Assembly (NCBI GenBank): GCA_018287875.1 | Contig: JAGVVL010000015.1 | Coordinates: forward strand, 2,046,001-2,110,000 | Length of the DNA: 64,000 nt | From: Nigrospora sphaerica | Taxonomy: Eukaryota; Ascomycota; Sordariomycetes; Amphisphaeriales; Apiosporaceae | Direction of reading: 5' to 3' | In this document: positions 21,943-34,193 of the stretch, piece after piece | Position numbering within the stretch: position 1 is the first letter of the stretch | How the letters are laid out: every line of letters starts with the position of its first letter | Notes under the pieces: generated by a model | Seen by the model: the letters and a program-made list of their open reading frames with translations, nothing else | Told to the model about the DNA's origin: nothing | Databases searched by the model: none | Made by a program: the position numbers and the translations under genes

Positions 21943-23233
21943 ATGTCATCAGGCCTCACGAGACGTCGCGGCGCCGGCGGCGGCGCTGCTGCTGACGGCG
22001 AGGCCAGCAACGGCCCCAGCCGCACCGCCTCGGCCACCAACGTGCGGGACAGCGCCCCCGAAACCAGCTACGAAGCCGGCGAGAATGGCCACAAGATCGC
22101 CTTCGACCCCCGTGACATCAGCGAGAGCGCCGAGCGGAGCAAACAACCCAAGCTGACCCTGATGGAGGAGGTGATATTGCTGGGCATCAAGGACAAGCAG
22201 GTATGTGCTGGCCCTTTCGCCCGACCCGTCTCGTCGCCCCGACGCAACGCTGACCTCTCCCCCCCCGCCTCCTCTCCCAGGGCTACCTCTCCTTCTGGAA
22301 CGACAACATCAGCTATGCGCTCCGCGGCTGCATTGTCCTCGAGCTGGCCTTCCGCGGGCGCGTCAGCATGCAGAAGGACCCCGCGCGCCGACGCTTCCCC
22401 CTGGCCGAGCGTCTGATCGAGGTCGTTGACGACACGCTGACGGGCGAAGTGCTGCTGGACGAGGCGCTGAAGATGATGAAAGCCAGCGAGAAGATGAGCG
22501 TCAGCTCCTGGATCGACCTGATGAGCGGTACGTTCTGTCTTTTCCCCCCTTCGGAACGCCGACGGCCCGTGGCCTCGCTGGATGCGCGACTAACAACCCC
22601 CCGCCCGCAGGCGAGACGTGGAACCTGATGAAGATTGGCTACCAATTGAAGCAAGTCCGCGAGCGGCTCTGCAAGGGCCTGGTCGACAAGGGCATCCTGC
22701 GCACCGAGAAGCGCAACTTCCTGCTCTTCGACATGGCCACGCACCCCGTGGCCGACGGGGGCGCCAAGGAGGAGATTCGTCGGCGTGTTAGGAACGTGCT
22801 GACCCAGCGCACCGTGGTCCTGCCCCCTTCGCAGTTCCTGCCCGAGAACCTCGAGTTCCGCTACACGCGCACCATCGCCATGGTGTGCGCCGCCTACGCC
22901 GCCAACGTCCTGGAGAACGCCTTGAGCACCCTGGGACACGAGGCGCGCGAGCGCGCTTTCACCCAGACCGACGAGCTGCTCGCCGAGTACAGCCAGTGGC
23001 CCTTTGGCAAAAAGACGGGCACCCAGGGCATCGGCGCCAACATACCCCAGGTCATTGCTGAGGTAAGCCCCCATTGCCCCCCTCCCGCCCCTTGGCGCAT
23101 AGCTGCGGCCGCGGTGCTAACATGGGCCCTTCTCCCCCATCTATAGGAGTGCACCGGCAAGGATAAGGACCTTCAGCTCGAGGTTGTTGCTGCCTGCCTG
23201 AGCGTCTTCACCCGCCTCGACTCTTTGCTATAA
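21943..23233 (+). CDS. VPS74: Golgi phosphoprotein 3 homologue (Vps74/GOLPH3)
   Basis: PI4P-binding peripheral Golgi protein that retains glycosyltransferases by linking their tails to COPI. Exons are 21943-22200, 22281-22527, 22611-23062 and 23147-23233, giving 347 residues. All introns are GT-AG, two with clear branches (GACTAAC and TGCTAAC). After a disordered Gly/Ala/Ser head of about 70 residues, the GPP34 domain fills the rest: [60 protein letters not shown], and the membrane-insertion hairpin region [16 protein letters not shown]. The C-terminus [20 protein letters not shown] is typical. This is a single-copy housekeeping gene in fungi. Confidence 0.96.
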
Positions 23234-24431
23234 ATCTCGTAATATCGCACCCACCGACAAACTACGCGGGAGCTTCGGGGGGCTCCCTAATACTCGACCC
23301 AACTAACCCCCGCACCGCACCCGCGGAGAAGGGACACGCCAAAACGCGTGTGGTGGCTAGGCGGGTTTTACACACGAAGAAGGAGGAAGGCGGACGCACG
23401 CACGCATGCACGCGCGCACGCGGACCACGCGATCGGGCCCGGCAGAGTACGCACGAAGCCAACCAAGCCAACCCGGACTGGACAGGAGAAGGGCCGAGCT
23501 GGAAGGGTCTTGGGGGCATGGCGACTGCCGTAGGGTTCGTCATATATCCCTGGAGGGCATGCGTGTTACGGACGGGGTGGGGACAAAAAATACGGGAGCG
23601 AGCCGGCCGCGTGGACGATTTTTTTTGGCTGCCCGCCGCTCTCTGGTTGCAAAAATGCAAGGTTGATGTCATTCCTTCGGCCCTGTTCTAGTCAAAGTTT
23701 ATGCATTTCTTTCCAATATCCTACCTACTCTCCCCGCCGAATCAAAGCCCCTCATGTATTGGTATGATCCCATTGATGTCCCCCCCGTCGCTTTATCATG
23801 GTGGTTGAGTCAGCGCCGTCTTCCGTCTCTCCGATCCGCCGTGGCCTCTGCGCTTCCCGTGGACAAGGGGGGGAAGGGGGAGGGGAGGGGGGACAGGCAA
23901 GCTCTGACGTGCGCCTACGGAACTAAATTGGGTGGCCACGTGCGTGCCCCCCCTCCACGTCCGGGACATGCACCTCCCGACTAGTAGAAGCCAAGTCGTG
24001 GGTGCATGGTACGGGATGGAGGGCCGACTGGGGCCGACTACCTATGTAATGCTGACTGTACCTCCGGACAAAGCCTCCCTCGGCCGGAGCCACCTTGCCA
24101 CAAAAGGCCCTTGTCGCAGCCCCAGCACGGCCAATCGCATCTGGGTGGAATGGTGGACGGCTGCTAGGCTTCGCCGGCCCGAGAGGACCGCAATGGGAAA
24201 TGCCTTGGAAATCGCTGTGCAGATGGGGGCAGGAGAGCTGCGGTAGGGATGGGTAATTCATCTTGTTACGCGACCACTCTGAGACAGCATGCAATTTCAA
24301 TCCAAGGACCAAACAAGCAAAACCTTCTCGTCCTGGCGCCATCTTTCCCTCCTCTTCATCGGGGAGCGGCTTCTCCTGGCTCTCCCAAGCGTGCCGGACT
24401 CCCGCGCCCGCTTGCCCGAGTCGTCGCCGGC
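23234..24431. other. Spacer between convergent VPS74 and RBA50
   Basis: 1.2 kb of 3'-flanking sequence with overlapping short ORFs of biased composition. No gene is supported. Confidence 0.5.
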
Positions 24432-25772
24432 TCATTTGCCGCGTCGCAGTCGCTCGCGCCAGCCGCCCTTTTCGAACAGCCAGACGGCCTCGACGGCAAA
24501 GGCGTAGGCGCTCCGGTGGCCGCGGCCCTTGCCGTCGCCGACCACGTGGCCCTGGGCCACGCTGTCAGGGTCCATGCCGGCCTCCTCATATATGCTCTCC
24601 AGGATGCGGCCTTCCTGGACGGCGGCCCAGACGCCGTCGGCGACGCCGCCGAACTCGCCGCGGCCCAGGCGGAATAGGACGCGGCCCAGCGTCTGGTAGG
24701 CGATGCACCGCTGGCCCGGCACCGCGCTCCGAGCCAGGCGGCCCAGCTCGTTGATTGTGTAACCCGCCGCCTCGGGAGCCTCGCCGTGGTGGTGCAGCCC
24801 CTTGGACACGGGGATGGCGCGGCTGATGCGCGGCGGCAGCAGCGTGCCGCGGAAGTCGAAGCGCAGGGATGTCACGGGCAGCGACGACTGCCCCGGGTAG
24901 TAGGGGCTCTCGCAGTCGGCCGGCGAGTGGGGCGTGGGTACGGGGGCCATCCAGGCGAGCTTGCTAGGGTCGGCAGGCAGCGAGGGAAAGTACTTCTTGT
25001 GCAGGGACTCGAGAAAGTTGGGATCGGCGGGGTCGAGGTCGGGTTGCTCGGGCTGCGCCGGCCAGTGGGTGTGGGAGGGCGCGGCGTCGTCATCCGCCGG
25101 CCGCGTACTCGGGACCGTTGGAGGTGGCGTCGTTGGGTCGGTGGGAGCGGGCGCGCTGGACGACGGGAGGGATGGCGATGTCGTCTGTTCCGACGAAGGC
25201 TGCGCTGGCCCCGGCAAGGCCTCGGGGGCCAACGTGCTCTCGTCGTCAAATTTAACCTTCTTCGCCGGGGCCTTCCCTGCTTTGTCCCCCTCCACTGGCG
25301 GTGCTACTGGCTGTGCGGTGGGCTCGTCTTCTGGAAAGACCGTGGGTCCGTCTGGCTTCTGGTCGAGGGTCGCCCGCTTCAGGAGCATCTCGAGCACGGA
25401 TGGATCCAGTCCGTTGAATAGTTCCTTTCTGGCCGCCTCTATCTCCTCTGGGGACATACCCGCCATGACTTCCCGGTTTTCGCGGTCTATGCTCCGCTTC
25501 TCGTCGGCTTTGCTGCTCTGGCCGGCCGGACCGGCGCCGCGTTTCGGGGCATCGGGGGCAGGCGCACCGGCTGGTTGTTCAGAGAGGGTGGCAGGGTTTG
25601 GCTGGTTTGGTGGCGGCTCCACGCCTTGTCGCTTCTGCTTGAGAGACGAGAATCGCGAGCGTTTCTTGTGTTCGGGAAAGCCCGTGGTGGTGGACTTGAC
25701 CTGGGGAAAACTCGGGGCTTGCGGGGTGGTGGTCTCCTTCTCCTTGATGTCGAGGATCATGAGAGGGTCCAT
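24432..25772 (-). CDS. RBA50: RNA polymerase II-associated protein, RPAP1/Rba50 family
   Basis: Rba50/RPAP1 proteins help assemble and import RNA polymerase II (Rpb3 subcomplex). The chosen start at 25772 gives 446 residues beginning MDPLMILDIKEKETTTPQAP; the frame stays open a further 75 codons upstream but with leader-like content. The RPAP1 N-terminal motif is visible at about residues 100-135 (NREVMAGMSPEEIEAARKEL, then FNGLDPSVLEMLLKRA). A long Pro/Ser/Thr linker follows, then the RPAP1 C-terminal motif around LRFDFRGTLLPP (about 300). The end is a helical region containing GQRCIAYQTLGRVLFRLGRG. It is shorter than metazoan RPAP1 and fits the fungal Rba50 form. No intron. It is convergent with VPS74 and divergent from HPC2 across a 3.4-kb gap. 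Confidence 0.88.
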   Translation of the reverse strand: MDPLMILDIKEKETTTPQAPSFPQVKSTTTGFPEHKKRSRFSSLKQKRQGVEPPPNQPNPATLSEQPAGAPAPDAPKRGAGPAGQSSKADEKRSIDRENREVMAGMSPEEIEAARKELFNGLDPSVLEMLLKRATLDQKPDGPTVFPEDEPTAQPVAPPVEGDKAGKAPAKKVKFDDESTLAPEALPGPAQPSSEQTTSPSLPSSSAPAPTDPTTPPPTVPSTRPADDDAAPSHTHWPAQPEQPDLDPADPNFLESLHKKYFPSLPADPSKLAWMAPVPTPHSPADCESPYYPGQSSLPVTSLRFDFRGTLLPPRISRAIPVSKGLHHHGEAPEAAGYTINELGRLARSAVPGQRCIAYQTLGRVLFRLGRGEFGGVADGVWAAVQEGRILESIYEEAGMDPDSVAQGHVVGDGKGRGHRSAYAFAVEAVWLFEKGGWRERLRRGK

Positions 25773-28700
25773 GGTCGAGACCACAGCAGACGACGGAGCC
25801 TGTGCTTTACGGGGCGGGTGTGAGTATCGAAAACGCCGTGTGCGCGGAGGGTGGAAACGGGTGGCAGGGCGCCGCGAGATGTGCAGGGTAAAATGGTTTG
25901 CGGATCGACACGACGGTCGGGACGGTGGACAAGGCTCAAAAAACCAAATGATGCAACCACGAGCTGCGGGCCGACGCCGTAATTTTATGTGGGCCAAGGC
26001 AAAGGCCCTTCCACCCGGCTACCTTAGTACCTTTGTACCTAAAGTACCCGAATCAGCCCCTCCAACCCAAAATAGAGGCCCCCCATTCCGACGGTCCCGT
26101 TTCGCCCATTGTTTCGAGAAGACGGCCACACCGACATAGTGCGATTGTTGGGGATCGACGAAACATGCCAATACGATATTAGAGCCGAGATCATGCTCTG
26201 TCACCGCGCGCAGAGCGGGTTTGGCGTGCACGTCCGATGTCCCGCCCGCCTGGATTTCGCGAGACACCGACCGCACGGGCAGGCGCACAGTGTGGTCACC
26301 TTCGGACGCACAGGCCCCGGAGCCAAAAAAGATAGCCTCAACGGCTGCGGGCGGTTGTCAGACCCAGGGCAGCCAGGGATGGCAGTGCAGCTGCACGGCC
26401 CGGTCAGGAACACGCCTCTCCGCCAGCAACATCGTCGTCGCCAGCTATTTCCAGCCCCGCGATAATTGAGCGCCGCCACGGCGGCCACGCGCCACACCCA
26501 GAGGTGTCTCCCGCCGTGCAGCGCGCAAAAAGGCCTTGCCCTCCTCACCCAATCCCGACTCTCTGTTCGCGGAAGATAGAGTTGTCGCCCAAGCTCCCAC
26601 GCTAAGCTGTTATGGGAGCGGTGCATTAGCGCCGATCCACTCCGGAACGACGCCTCCCTCGCGTGTCCCTGTGTTCCAGAAACAGAAGGGCAGCGCGGCT
26701 GCCCGCTTAGTGGGCCAATCAGCAATAATATCTCCGCAAGCTTCGGCTCTCCAAATGGAGAATTCGGCTGAAACATCAGCCGGTACCGCTGCGCAGCACC
26801 GGGTACCTGGACTGTGTCTCTCAGCACCGAGCTTGTTCAGGGCTCGCTGTGTTTCAATTTGACGCCCTTTCGTCTTGGTGTCTTTTTCGATGTCCGAGGG
26901 GTTGCCGACTTGTTCGGATCAGGGCGATCCGGGTTCTGCAAGTCGCGGCGTGGCGCGCAGATGCCGGCCGACGATGTGCCCATCCCGTTCCGCCACCGGA
27001 CCTTCAAAACGGCCGGCAGCGACATACGACGTGCGCCCGCTACCAAGAGGCATGGCCGGGCCGCCGAAAGAAAGGAGGCCTCGATCCTGTTCCTGCCGTC
27101 ATTCTGCATCGGGTCCCAGGCCATGTCGGAGCCCGTACTCACTGGCGGTCGGCACGGCCGGTCTGGGGAAAAGATCCATCCCAGCTTGTGTGAGTGGCTC
27201 CGCCCCTGTCAGATGCACGCGGCTATCGTGCGTTAGCCGGGCCTGCCCCTAGCGTGGTACGAGGCCACAGGTACCTCGCATGCCCGCAGGGAATTGGTTG
27301 CATGAGGAAATAGTTCCCTCATCTTTTCGCTAGGTACGCACGCGGCTGGGCGGAGGCCTATCAGACGTTGCGCATACGCATTTGCAGTGCCGTGCGTGCA
27401 CACGCACACACACACCCCCCCCCCCCGGCAGGCCAGACACGACACGACACGACCGCTCTCCCTATCCGACCTGTCCCATACTGTGCCCCGGTCGGCCCTG
27501 GCTTCCCCGTGAGGCGCTGATGCTGCCCGCCTGCAAACTAGGTACTAGTCATGGATGCCCCTTGGGTTCGCTGGTCCCCTTCCCTTCCTTGCTGAGGTCC
27601 CAGGTTTCCCCCTCTAGGGCTTGGTCGTTGGTCTGATGATCGACCTGCTTTCCCCAAGAGGCTGGCGAGTTGGTCACTCGCCTCAGCTGCCTGTTCCGTC
27701 TCTGGTGGGTTGTTTTTCTACCGGTTTGGCACCCCCCCCTCCCCCTCTCCCCTGTGAGGTCCTGCCGTGACCGTCTGGTTTCTCTCTCCCGGGCGGGTGA
27801 GGTGTCATTGAACCTGCCATAGTCCCATCTCTTGGGGCCATCTCCGGTGTTCGATGTTGGCTCCCAACGATGTTCCCTCGTCTCTCTTGTCTCCCGTCTT
27901 CCGTTCCCTCTCTCTCCCTCTCCCTCTCTTGGGCCCATGGCCCCCCCCCCCCCCTCCTCTCCTCTCTCTCCATCCGTCCCATCCACCCACTCCCATCCCC
28001 CCAAGCTCGGATCCTCTCGGACTGTCATTCCAATCCCTCTTCGCGATCTGATGCCAGAGTCCCCCCTCCCTCCTCTCCCCTCCCCTCCCCCCCAGCCTAG
28101 TCTGATCTCTAATTCGTTTTTCTAATAATTAAATTTCCCACGCAACTCTCGACAATTGTCAGATGGTGGTCCAGGCCCCGTTTTTTTCCCATTCCCATCT
28201 GCGTTCAACGCCGTCTGCCGCCCTGTTTGATAATTGTTCATTTTCCCAAACCACGTAGCCATCCCCAACTCCCCCAATCCACCCTTTTCCTTCCAACTCT
28301 CAACCACCAACCACCCAAACCGCCCACGTCGAGGGACTTGATTCATCAAAACCCATCAGTCGCCGCCGGCTTTCTATTCGGGTTTTGATAGCGATTTGTT
28401 CGCTCGGACGCGCTGCATCCGTTTCTGCGCCCTTTGTCGCCCTGTCGGCACCGGCCCCGCTGCTTTTCGCCCCGACAGCCACCTCGGCCGCACCGCTGGG
28501 AGCGATTGCGCCGTCTGCGACTTGAGGTTATTCGCAGCCCCCCCCCCGGGCCAGCAGCAACCGCCCCACATACCAAGTCAGCCCGCCAAGGTTTCCGGGC
28601 AAAGGAGAGCAGCAACGCACTGGTCACGTTACTCGACCACGGCCACCCAAACCCGGCTAGTCGCTAAACCCCGAAGAGAGAAGGGCTGCTTGAGCCCAGC

Positions 28701-29136
28701 CCCAGCCCCAGCCGCCAATTGCTGCAGCGGGGCTATTTCCTCTTTGCCAATCCCTCGATTGGCTGATTGGATGCCCATCCCGCGCATGCCTACATACTGC
28801 TAGTTGTTGATTGTCTTGTCGCCTATATCGAGCATCAGCCTCGGCAGCCCTGCTCTGCCCAGCCAGCATTCGACCCAGCATCCCCTACGCCGCATTGCTC
28901 TCTTGTGCGTGCACCGTTCGTGGCGCGCTCATCGCCCTCGCCCTACCCACCGCCGTCCAACCAAAAACGGCGTTCATTTCCAGTGCGCCACCTCACCCCC
29001 GGGCCCGACTCCCGTTGTATCGGATGCTGTACCACGACCCTTGACCGTATCACAGCCTGGTCCAACCCCAACCGACGTGCTTCACTCACCCCTCCCCCCC
29101 CCCCTTCCGGAAGACACTTCTTAAATCACACAAGCC
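25773..29136. other. Long divergent spacer between RBA50 and HPC2
   Basis: 3.4 kb with no supported gene. The right half (about 27.4-29.1 kb) is strongly pyrimidine-rich on the plus strand, with C runs at 27415-27426 (C12), 27941-27954 (C14) and 29094-29104 (C11). It probably contains the HPC2 promoter and a long leader. A TACCT cluster lies at about 26020-26050. ORFs at 26.2-26.8 and 27.5-28.0 kb are compositional artefacts. Confidence 0.55.
27941..27954. repeat. C14 homopolymer in pyrimidine-rich tract
   Basis: Fourteen C residues inside a region of CT-rich runs upstream of HPC2. Confidence 0.95.
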
Positions 29137-31120
29137 ATGATGGCGTCATCCCGCGACGCTCAGATGCGGTACAGCTCTTCACCAGATTTGTCTGATCCGC
29201 CTTCGGGCCTTTCCGAGAACCACTCGCCGGCCAATCACGCTCTCCCCAAGGGCCGGCCCAACGAGATGGACGAGATCATCGTCAACCATGTAAACCACGT
29301 GAACCATTCCGAGTATCGTTTCGACGTGACCGGCAAGCCCGTCCTTACCAAGGACGGCGTGCCCCGAAAAAAGCCAGGTCCCAAGCCCGGCGCCAAACTC
29401 AAACGCAATAGTACGAACAACACCAACCCCGATGGTTCCCCGGACGATGCTACTAAGCAGAGACGGCCGCGCAAACCCAAAGATCCCAATGCACCGCCCG
29501 CGGCGCGCAAGAGGAAGCAACCATCCAACGACCCCGACTCGCCTGACCTCCACATGGAGCAGCGAGCCACTTCCACCAACGGACCTCCTTTCGCCGGCTT
29601 GTCGCCGCTCCCGGGATCGACCATCAACAGATTGGAACCCATGGCCCAGCCCGCCAGCGCACTCAAGCGCGAGGTCTCTACCAGCCAACCGCGCGTCTCG
29701 AGTATGTCGAGTATTCTCAACGCCGAGCCGGAGCCGCCGCGACCCAGCGCTCCGCCCTCCCGCACGAGCGGTACCAACTACGATCCCATCCGCTCCAACT
29801 ACGACCCCGTCCGGGAGACCATGGTTCCGCATCCCAGTCACAGTTTCTCCAGCAACCTGGGCTCTCCGCGTGGTCCCCCGCCCAGTAATCCCAACCGCGC
29901 GAGCGCATCGCCGTCCATTGCCAGCCTGGTCGATCCCACCCCTCAGACTCAGAACCTCGTATCGCCCCTTCCCTCCCGCACCAACTTTTCTCAGAATCCG
30001 GTCACTCAGTCACCACGCCCGTCCAAGGACAACGGCGCAGTGAGCGAATCGCCGAATCCCTTCCGCCATGAACTCGTTGCCCCGCCTCCCGCTTCCACCC
30101 CCAAGCCCCCCATCAGCGAGACAAAGAAGATTGCCGAGATAAAGAAGCCCGCTCCGACGCCTTCGTTCTCGGCCAGATCAGCTATTGAGATCCGCCCAAC
30201 CTCCATCACCACCATCGGCGCGGGCTCGAGACGCACCCCCCCAAAAAACCAAAGCGTGGCCTCTTCGTCGCCCCGCATGGCCCCTCAGAAAGATCTGGCG
30301 CTGCCCCTGCCGGGCGGTGCCGAGCGGTCCATTCTGGACTTTGGGAAGGCCGAGCCGGGTAACGAGCTGACGACGCCGTCCATCGTCCTGCACATACCGC
30401 TCAACGGAGAAACGAACAAGTACGTTAATTTCATGCGCGTCGCCGAGGAGCGGTACGGCTGGGAGGCTCTCCACCCCCGCCAGGCCGAGCACCGGGCCCG
30501 CAAGGCCCGTATCGCGGCCGCGTCGGCGGCCCTGGCCCAGGCCGACTCCAGCCGCGAGGGCGACGAGATGAGCGTCGACGAGTCCGAAAACGAAGACAGC
30601 AACATGGAGATGGGCGGCATGAGCGGCGCGGATAAGCCAGGCCCCAAGAAGAAGAAGCGCCACTTTAAAGAGGATGAGTACGATAAGGAGGACGACTTCG
30701 TCGACGACTCGGAGATGTTATGGGAGGAACAGGCAGCGGCGAGCAAAGATGGCTTCTTCGTTTACTCGGGGCCCTTGATTCCCGAGGCCGAGAAGCCCGC
30801 GCCCGGACGGTACGTGGGCACCTGCTACTTTTCCTTTGTACTTGGTGCTAACGTGGACTCACAGCGGCGATGGCCTGCCCAAGCGGGGACGCGGCTCCCG
30901 CGGCGGACGCGCCGGTCGGGCCGCTGGCACGACGCGCGGCACCGGACGCGGCGGCGGTCCTGGCTCCCGGGGTGGTGTCGTCCGAAAGCCCCGCATGACC
31001 AAGGCCGACAGGGAGCAGATGGTCAGGGAGAAGGCCGAACGCGAGGCTTTCCACAAATCCACCAACGGAACGAGCAGTTACAACGTCATTCCCGGAAGTC
31101 CGCAATTTGCCGGCTTGTGA
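29137..31120 (+). CDS. HPC2: HPC2/ubinuclein-type subunit of the HIR histone chaperone complex
   Basis: HIR subunit for replication-independent H3-H4 deposition; the HPC2 (HUN) domain contacts H3.3-type histone and the chaperone. Exons 29137-30809 and 30865-31120, with a 55-nt intron (donor GTACGT, branch GCTAAC), give 642 residues. Most of the protein is disordered, Pro/Ser/Thr/Asn-rich. An AT-hook-like RKKPGPKPGAKLKR lies at about 75-90. The HPC2 domain is at about residues 511-547 (DEYDKEDDFVDDSEMLWEEQ, followed by DGFFVYSGPL). A preceding conserved stretch is SIVLHIPLNGETNKYVNFMR. Exon 2 encodes an RGG-rich basic tail (GRGSRGGRAGRAAGTTRGTG) and the end NVIPGSPQFAGL. The second codon is also Met, so the start may be 29140. 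Confidence 0.92.
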
Positions 31121-32073
31121 GGCGGGCCAAACGTGGTCCGCGGGCTGTCGTGTTGCCGACCGAATCTCCCCCCCCCCCATGGCGCTCGGCGCTATCTAAC
31201 ATGCGACAGCGAGCCGATGCTGCGGACGGACTCGGGTTGCAGACTGGACGACGAGGACCAGAATGCGCCACGGGGCGACCCGCCCAAGGTGAATGCACGG
31301 CGCGAAGTGGTTTCCCTGGGGCCGGCCATCCCCGACTCGGGACAAACCGCCTGTGCTGGGTGGCGTGTGGTCATACAGGAGGTGAGCGAGGTGTTGAGAT
31401 TTGCAATCTGAGCGGGCCAATCAGGGCGGAAGAGCGGCGAGGAAGCTCTTCAACGCATAGAGCGTTGTTAATGAGCGAACGGCACGGTAGGACGGACATG
31501 GCGTTATGGTGTTTGATTTACCAGGCGATACCAATCTCGCGAGGTTTCACCGTGGGGCAGTCATGTCTTGCAGCGTCAGGGGGGGCGTTGGTTTGATATA
31601 TTTGTTAGCGCGTTGGCCCCGAGCTCGCCCCGAGCTCGCAATAGACTTGTAGATACAGGGATTGGGGCTTGACGCCGGGGACTGCCGGCCTTTCCGCTCA
31701 GTTGTGTTCAGAAGCAGTAATCTGCCTAAGAACTGGCTATTTGTCAAGGCAGCGCGGTGTTTCCGTGAGAGTCTTCTAGCTGCACAAGAGATTATTCGCA
31801 ACCCTTTTCCTTTTGCTACATAAGACTTGTTCGCAACGGTTCTCCTTGAGCTTTACAAAGAGCTCACTCGCAACACTTGAGCTATACCAGAGCTTCTTCG
31901 CAGCGACTTGCTTGCAAACCGGGGAGCATCAACTTGCCTGCCCGCCGTGACGATAACAGATTGGTTTATTGCCTTCTACCAAGGTCTTTAACAGTCGGGT
32001 GTATCGACCTCGGATGCGGTCCATTCGTTCTTTGTCGGGCCCCTCCCTCCCCTTGGGGTAACCGAGGGCGGAA
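31121..32073. other. Spacer between convergent HPC2 and the decarboxylase gene
   Basis: No gene supported. It contains the degenerate ~35-bp repeat at about 31790-31910 and a C-run at about 31169-31178. Confidence 0.55.
31786..31912. repeat. Degenerate ~35-bp tandem repeat, about 3.5 copies
   Basis: The core TTCGCAAC/TTCGCAGC recurs at 31796, 31831, 31868 and 31898 (spacing 35, 37, 30). Each copy is followed by a related TT..CCTT..CTAC(A)..AGA stretch. Copies have diverged, so it is an old minisatellite. Confidence 0.6.
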
Positions 32074-32601
32074 TCACAGGCAAGGCCAGTCCATCTGGAT
32101 GGGCTCAAGGTCGCCGGGGCCGCGGAAGTCGTCGGTGATGGCGGCCTGCTCGACGAGGAGGACGCGGTCGGTCTGGCAGCCGATGTGGGCGAGGCGGCGC
32201 CAGCGGGCGAGGTCGTCGGGGTTGCGCTTGTCGCCGTGGGCGTCGTCGGGGCGGTCCCAGTGGCCGCGCGAGAAGCCGAGCATGGTAGAGATGCGGCGCT
32301 GGGCGAGGTCGAAGACGGCGCTGACGAGGGTGCCCGTCTCCTCGAGCCAGCTGACCTGCCAGATCTCGCCCGGGCGCAGGCACTGATACGTAGCGGCCTG
32401 GTAGTTGCGCCGCCCCGCCATGGGCCCGCCGTGGATCGCGTACACGATGCGGTCCTCGTTGAAAAACCACATCTCGTAGCGCCACGTCTCGTCCCGCCCC
32501 GACGCCGTCTCCGCCCCCGGCACCGCGTACTCGTACACCAGGTGCCGGTCACGGAGGTCGGCGTCGAAGCTCGTCGTCGGCACGGTTCCGGCGAACGGCA
32601 T
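32074..32601 (-). CDS. Phenolic acid decarboxylase
   Basis: Decarboxylates hydroxycinnamic acids (ferulic, p-coumaric) to vinylphenols without a cofactor; cytosolic small beta-barrel enzyme. A single-exon ORF of 175 residues, close to the usual length, with ATG context CCACCATGC. Residues equivalent to the known active site can be seen: the Tyr-x-Tyr pair Tyr23/Tyr25 (HLVYEYAVPG), Arg64 in IHGGPMAGRRNYQ, and Glu87 in VSWLEETGT. The framework WRYEMWFFNEDRIVYAIHGG also agrees with bacterial PadC-type enzymes. The C-terminal half contains GFSRGHWDRP and HGDKRNPDD. MoaF-like calycin proteins are the nearest alternative, but the Tyr pair, Arg and Glu together favour the decarboxylase. It is divergent from a feruloyl esterase gene 2.4 kb away, which supplies the likely substrate. 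Confidence 0.85.
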   Translation of the reverse strand: MPFAGTVPTTSFDADLRDRHLVYEYAVPGAETASGRDETWRYEMWFFNEDRIVYAIHGGPMAGRRNYQAATYQCLRPGEIWQVSWLEETGTLVSAVFDLAQRRISTMLGFSRGHWDRPDDAHGDKRNPDDLARWRRLAHIGCQTDRVLLVEQAAITDDFRGPGDLEPIQMDWPCL

Positions 32602-32666
32602 GGTGGCTCGGTGGGTGGGTGGGTGCGGCGGTTTTCGTGCTCGAATGCCTCCGGTTTAAAAAAGAG

Positions 32667-32674
32667 TATATAAC
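32667..32674 (-). promoter_or_regulatory. TATA-box-like element of the phenolic acid decarboxylase gene
   Basis: GTTATATA on the minus strand, about 66-73 nt upstream of the ATG at 32601, at a suitable distance for a core promoter in an otherwise GC-rich setting. Confidence 0.45.
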
Positions 32675-34193
32675 GCGAGGGAATACGGGAGCGCGGGCCG
32701 ACGGGGATGTGGTATACGGGGAGAGCTGCAAGGAGACAACGGGAACCAGAACCACAGGATGGCCGCCAAGGGGAGGCGTGCTTTATAGACAAATATGCAT
32801 CGTGAGTACCGAGAGGCCGGTTCGCCGGCGACAAATGCTATCAACCCACCGGAACTTTGGGCCACATCATGTGAAGACTTACTGGGCCCGGAGGGGGGGC
32901 TCGGTGGCTAGCAGCAAGGCAAAAACGGATACGGATCCAAATGGCAAGGCGCGAGGTCCAGCATCGGGGGAAGGGCGCCGAGCTGGCCGCGAACGGGTGG
33001 TCGACGGCCTCACTCCTGGCTTTGAGAGCCAGCATGCCACCCGGGATAGGACGACACATCCATCCACCCCCGCCTGCGAGGAAGTACGGGTCTGGCCTTC
33101 CGACCGCTTGGACCAACTTTTGGCGAGAAAGGGATTTTGGTGGAGAAGGACCAGGCTTTCATGTCTCATCGTGGTTATTTTTTCCCTCGCCTTAAAGGCT
33201 TGGCCCGGGCTTTGGCCCAAGAGCAGAAGCGAATCTGCCGGCGGGCCCCGTGAACCAACACACCACGAGAAAACCCTGCAGGCGGCCGATGCTGAGGCTG
33301 CGAGTCAGAGACGGGCCTGCCTAACAGCTCATCATCAGGCGATGGCGCAAACACCCCCCATGACACGCGCGGGTTCCAGACGAGCAGACGGCAGGCCGAT
33401 GGATGGCCCCGGAAGACTCTGCGTACCGGGCTTCACTTACCGGGCTTCATATGTGCCACTGATAGTTCGGGTGGGGGGATAGGGACGCGGCCGGGAGGCG
33501 GACAGTGGAGGCTCTTTATCATGCCCTAAGCGCGAAGGTACGGAAGACTTATAAACAGTCCCTTTTCTTCTAAGGACTTCCACGATCAAGACGTCCCGTC
33601 TCGTGGGACACGAAGAAACAAGCCAACGAGTTGCTCGGCCCCACCCAAGACACGCGGCTTATTGAACCGGACGCGGGAAGGGAGGCTCTTTAGTGAAGCT
33701 CATAGCAGGCGAAACCGAGCAAGGCGGTCCCGGCAGAGGCTCGCGCCCGACACCCTATGGAAAACGCCCATTCTCGTCCACGGACAGAGTAACGGCCTAA
33801 CAACGGGCCCAAGGTCTTCCACCACCAAGGCAGCTGGTGTGTGGGAGCTGTTGTTAGACCAGTGCCTGGTCAATGGGCAAGGATGGATGTCAGCCGCGAG
33901 ACAGAAAAGGGAATCGAATGCCGGCCGAGGTAATAAGAAACCATATTGCCCCGGCACGTCGGTATGTACAGGGGCCGGGGCAAGTGATGTATTGTTTCTC
34001 TTTTTTCTTCTCCACGGGCGCTCTGCAATCATGGCAAGCACATTTGCCAAGGCAAGAAAGCAGGGCCCCGCTGGTTTGGGATCGCCGTACGCACGAATAA
34101 TGCGCCTGCACCACGTGGATCGGTGGTCGGACGATCCTCCGCCCACACTGAGGAAACCATCTGGAAACCGCCGACCCTCGATCTCTTCATCTA

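Noticed and set aside
26201..28028. Minus-strand ORFs of 160-210 codons upstream of HPC2
   Set aside because: Biased by the pyrimidine-rich composition, Arg/Gly/Cys-rich, no domain, overlapping equally long ORFs in other frames.
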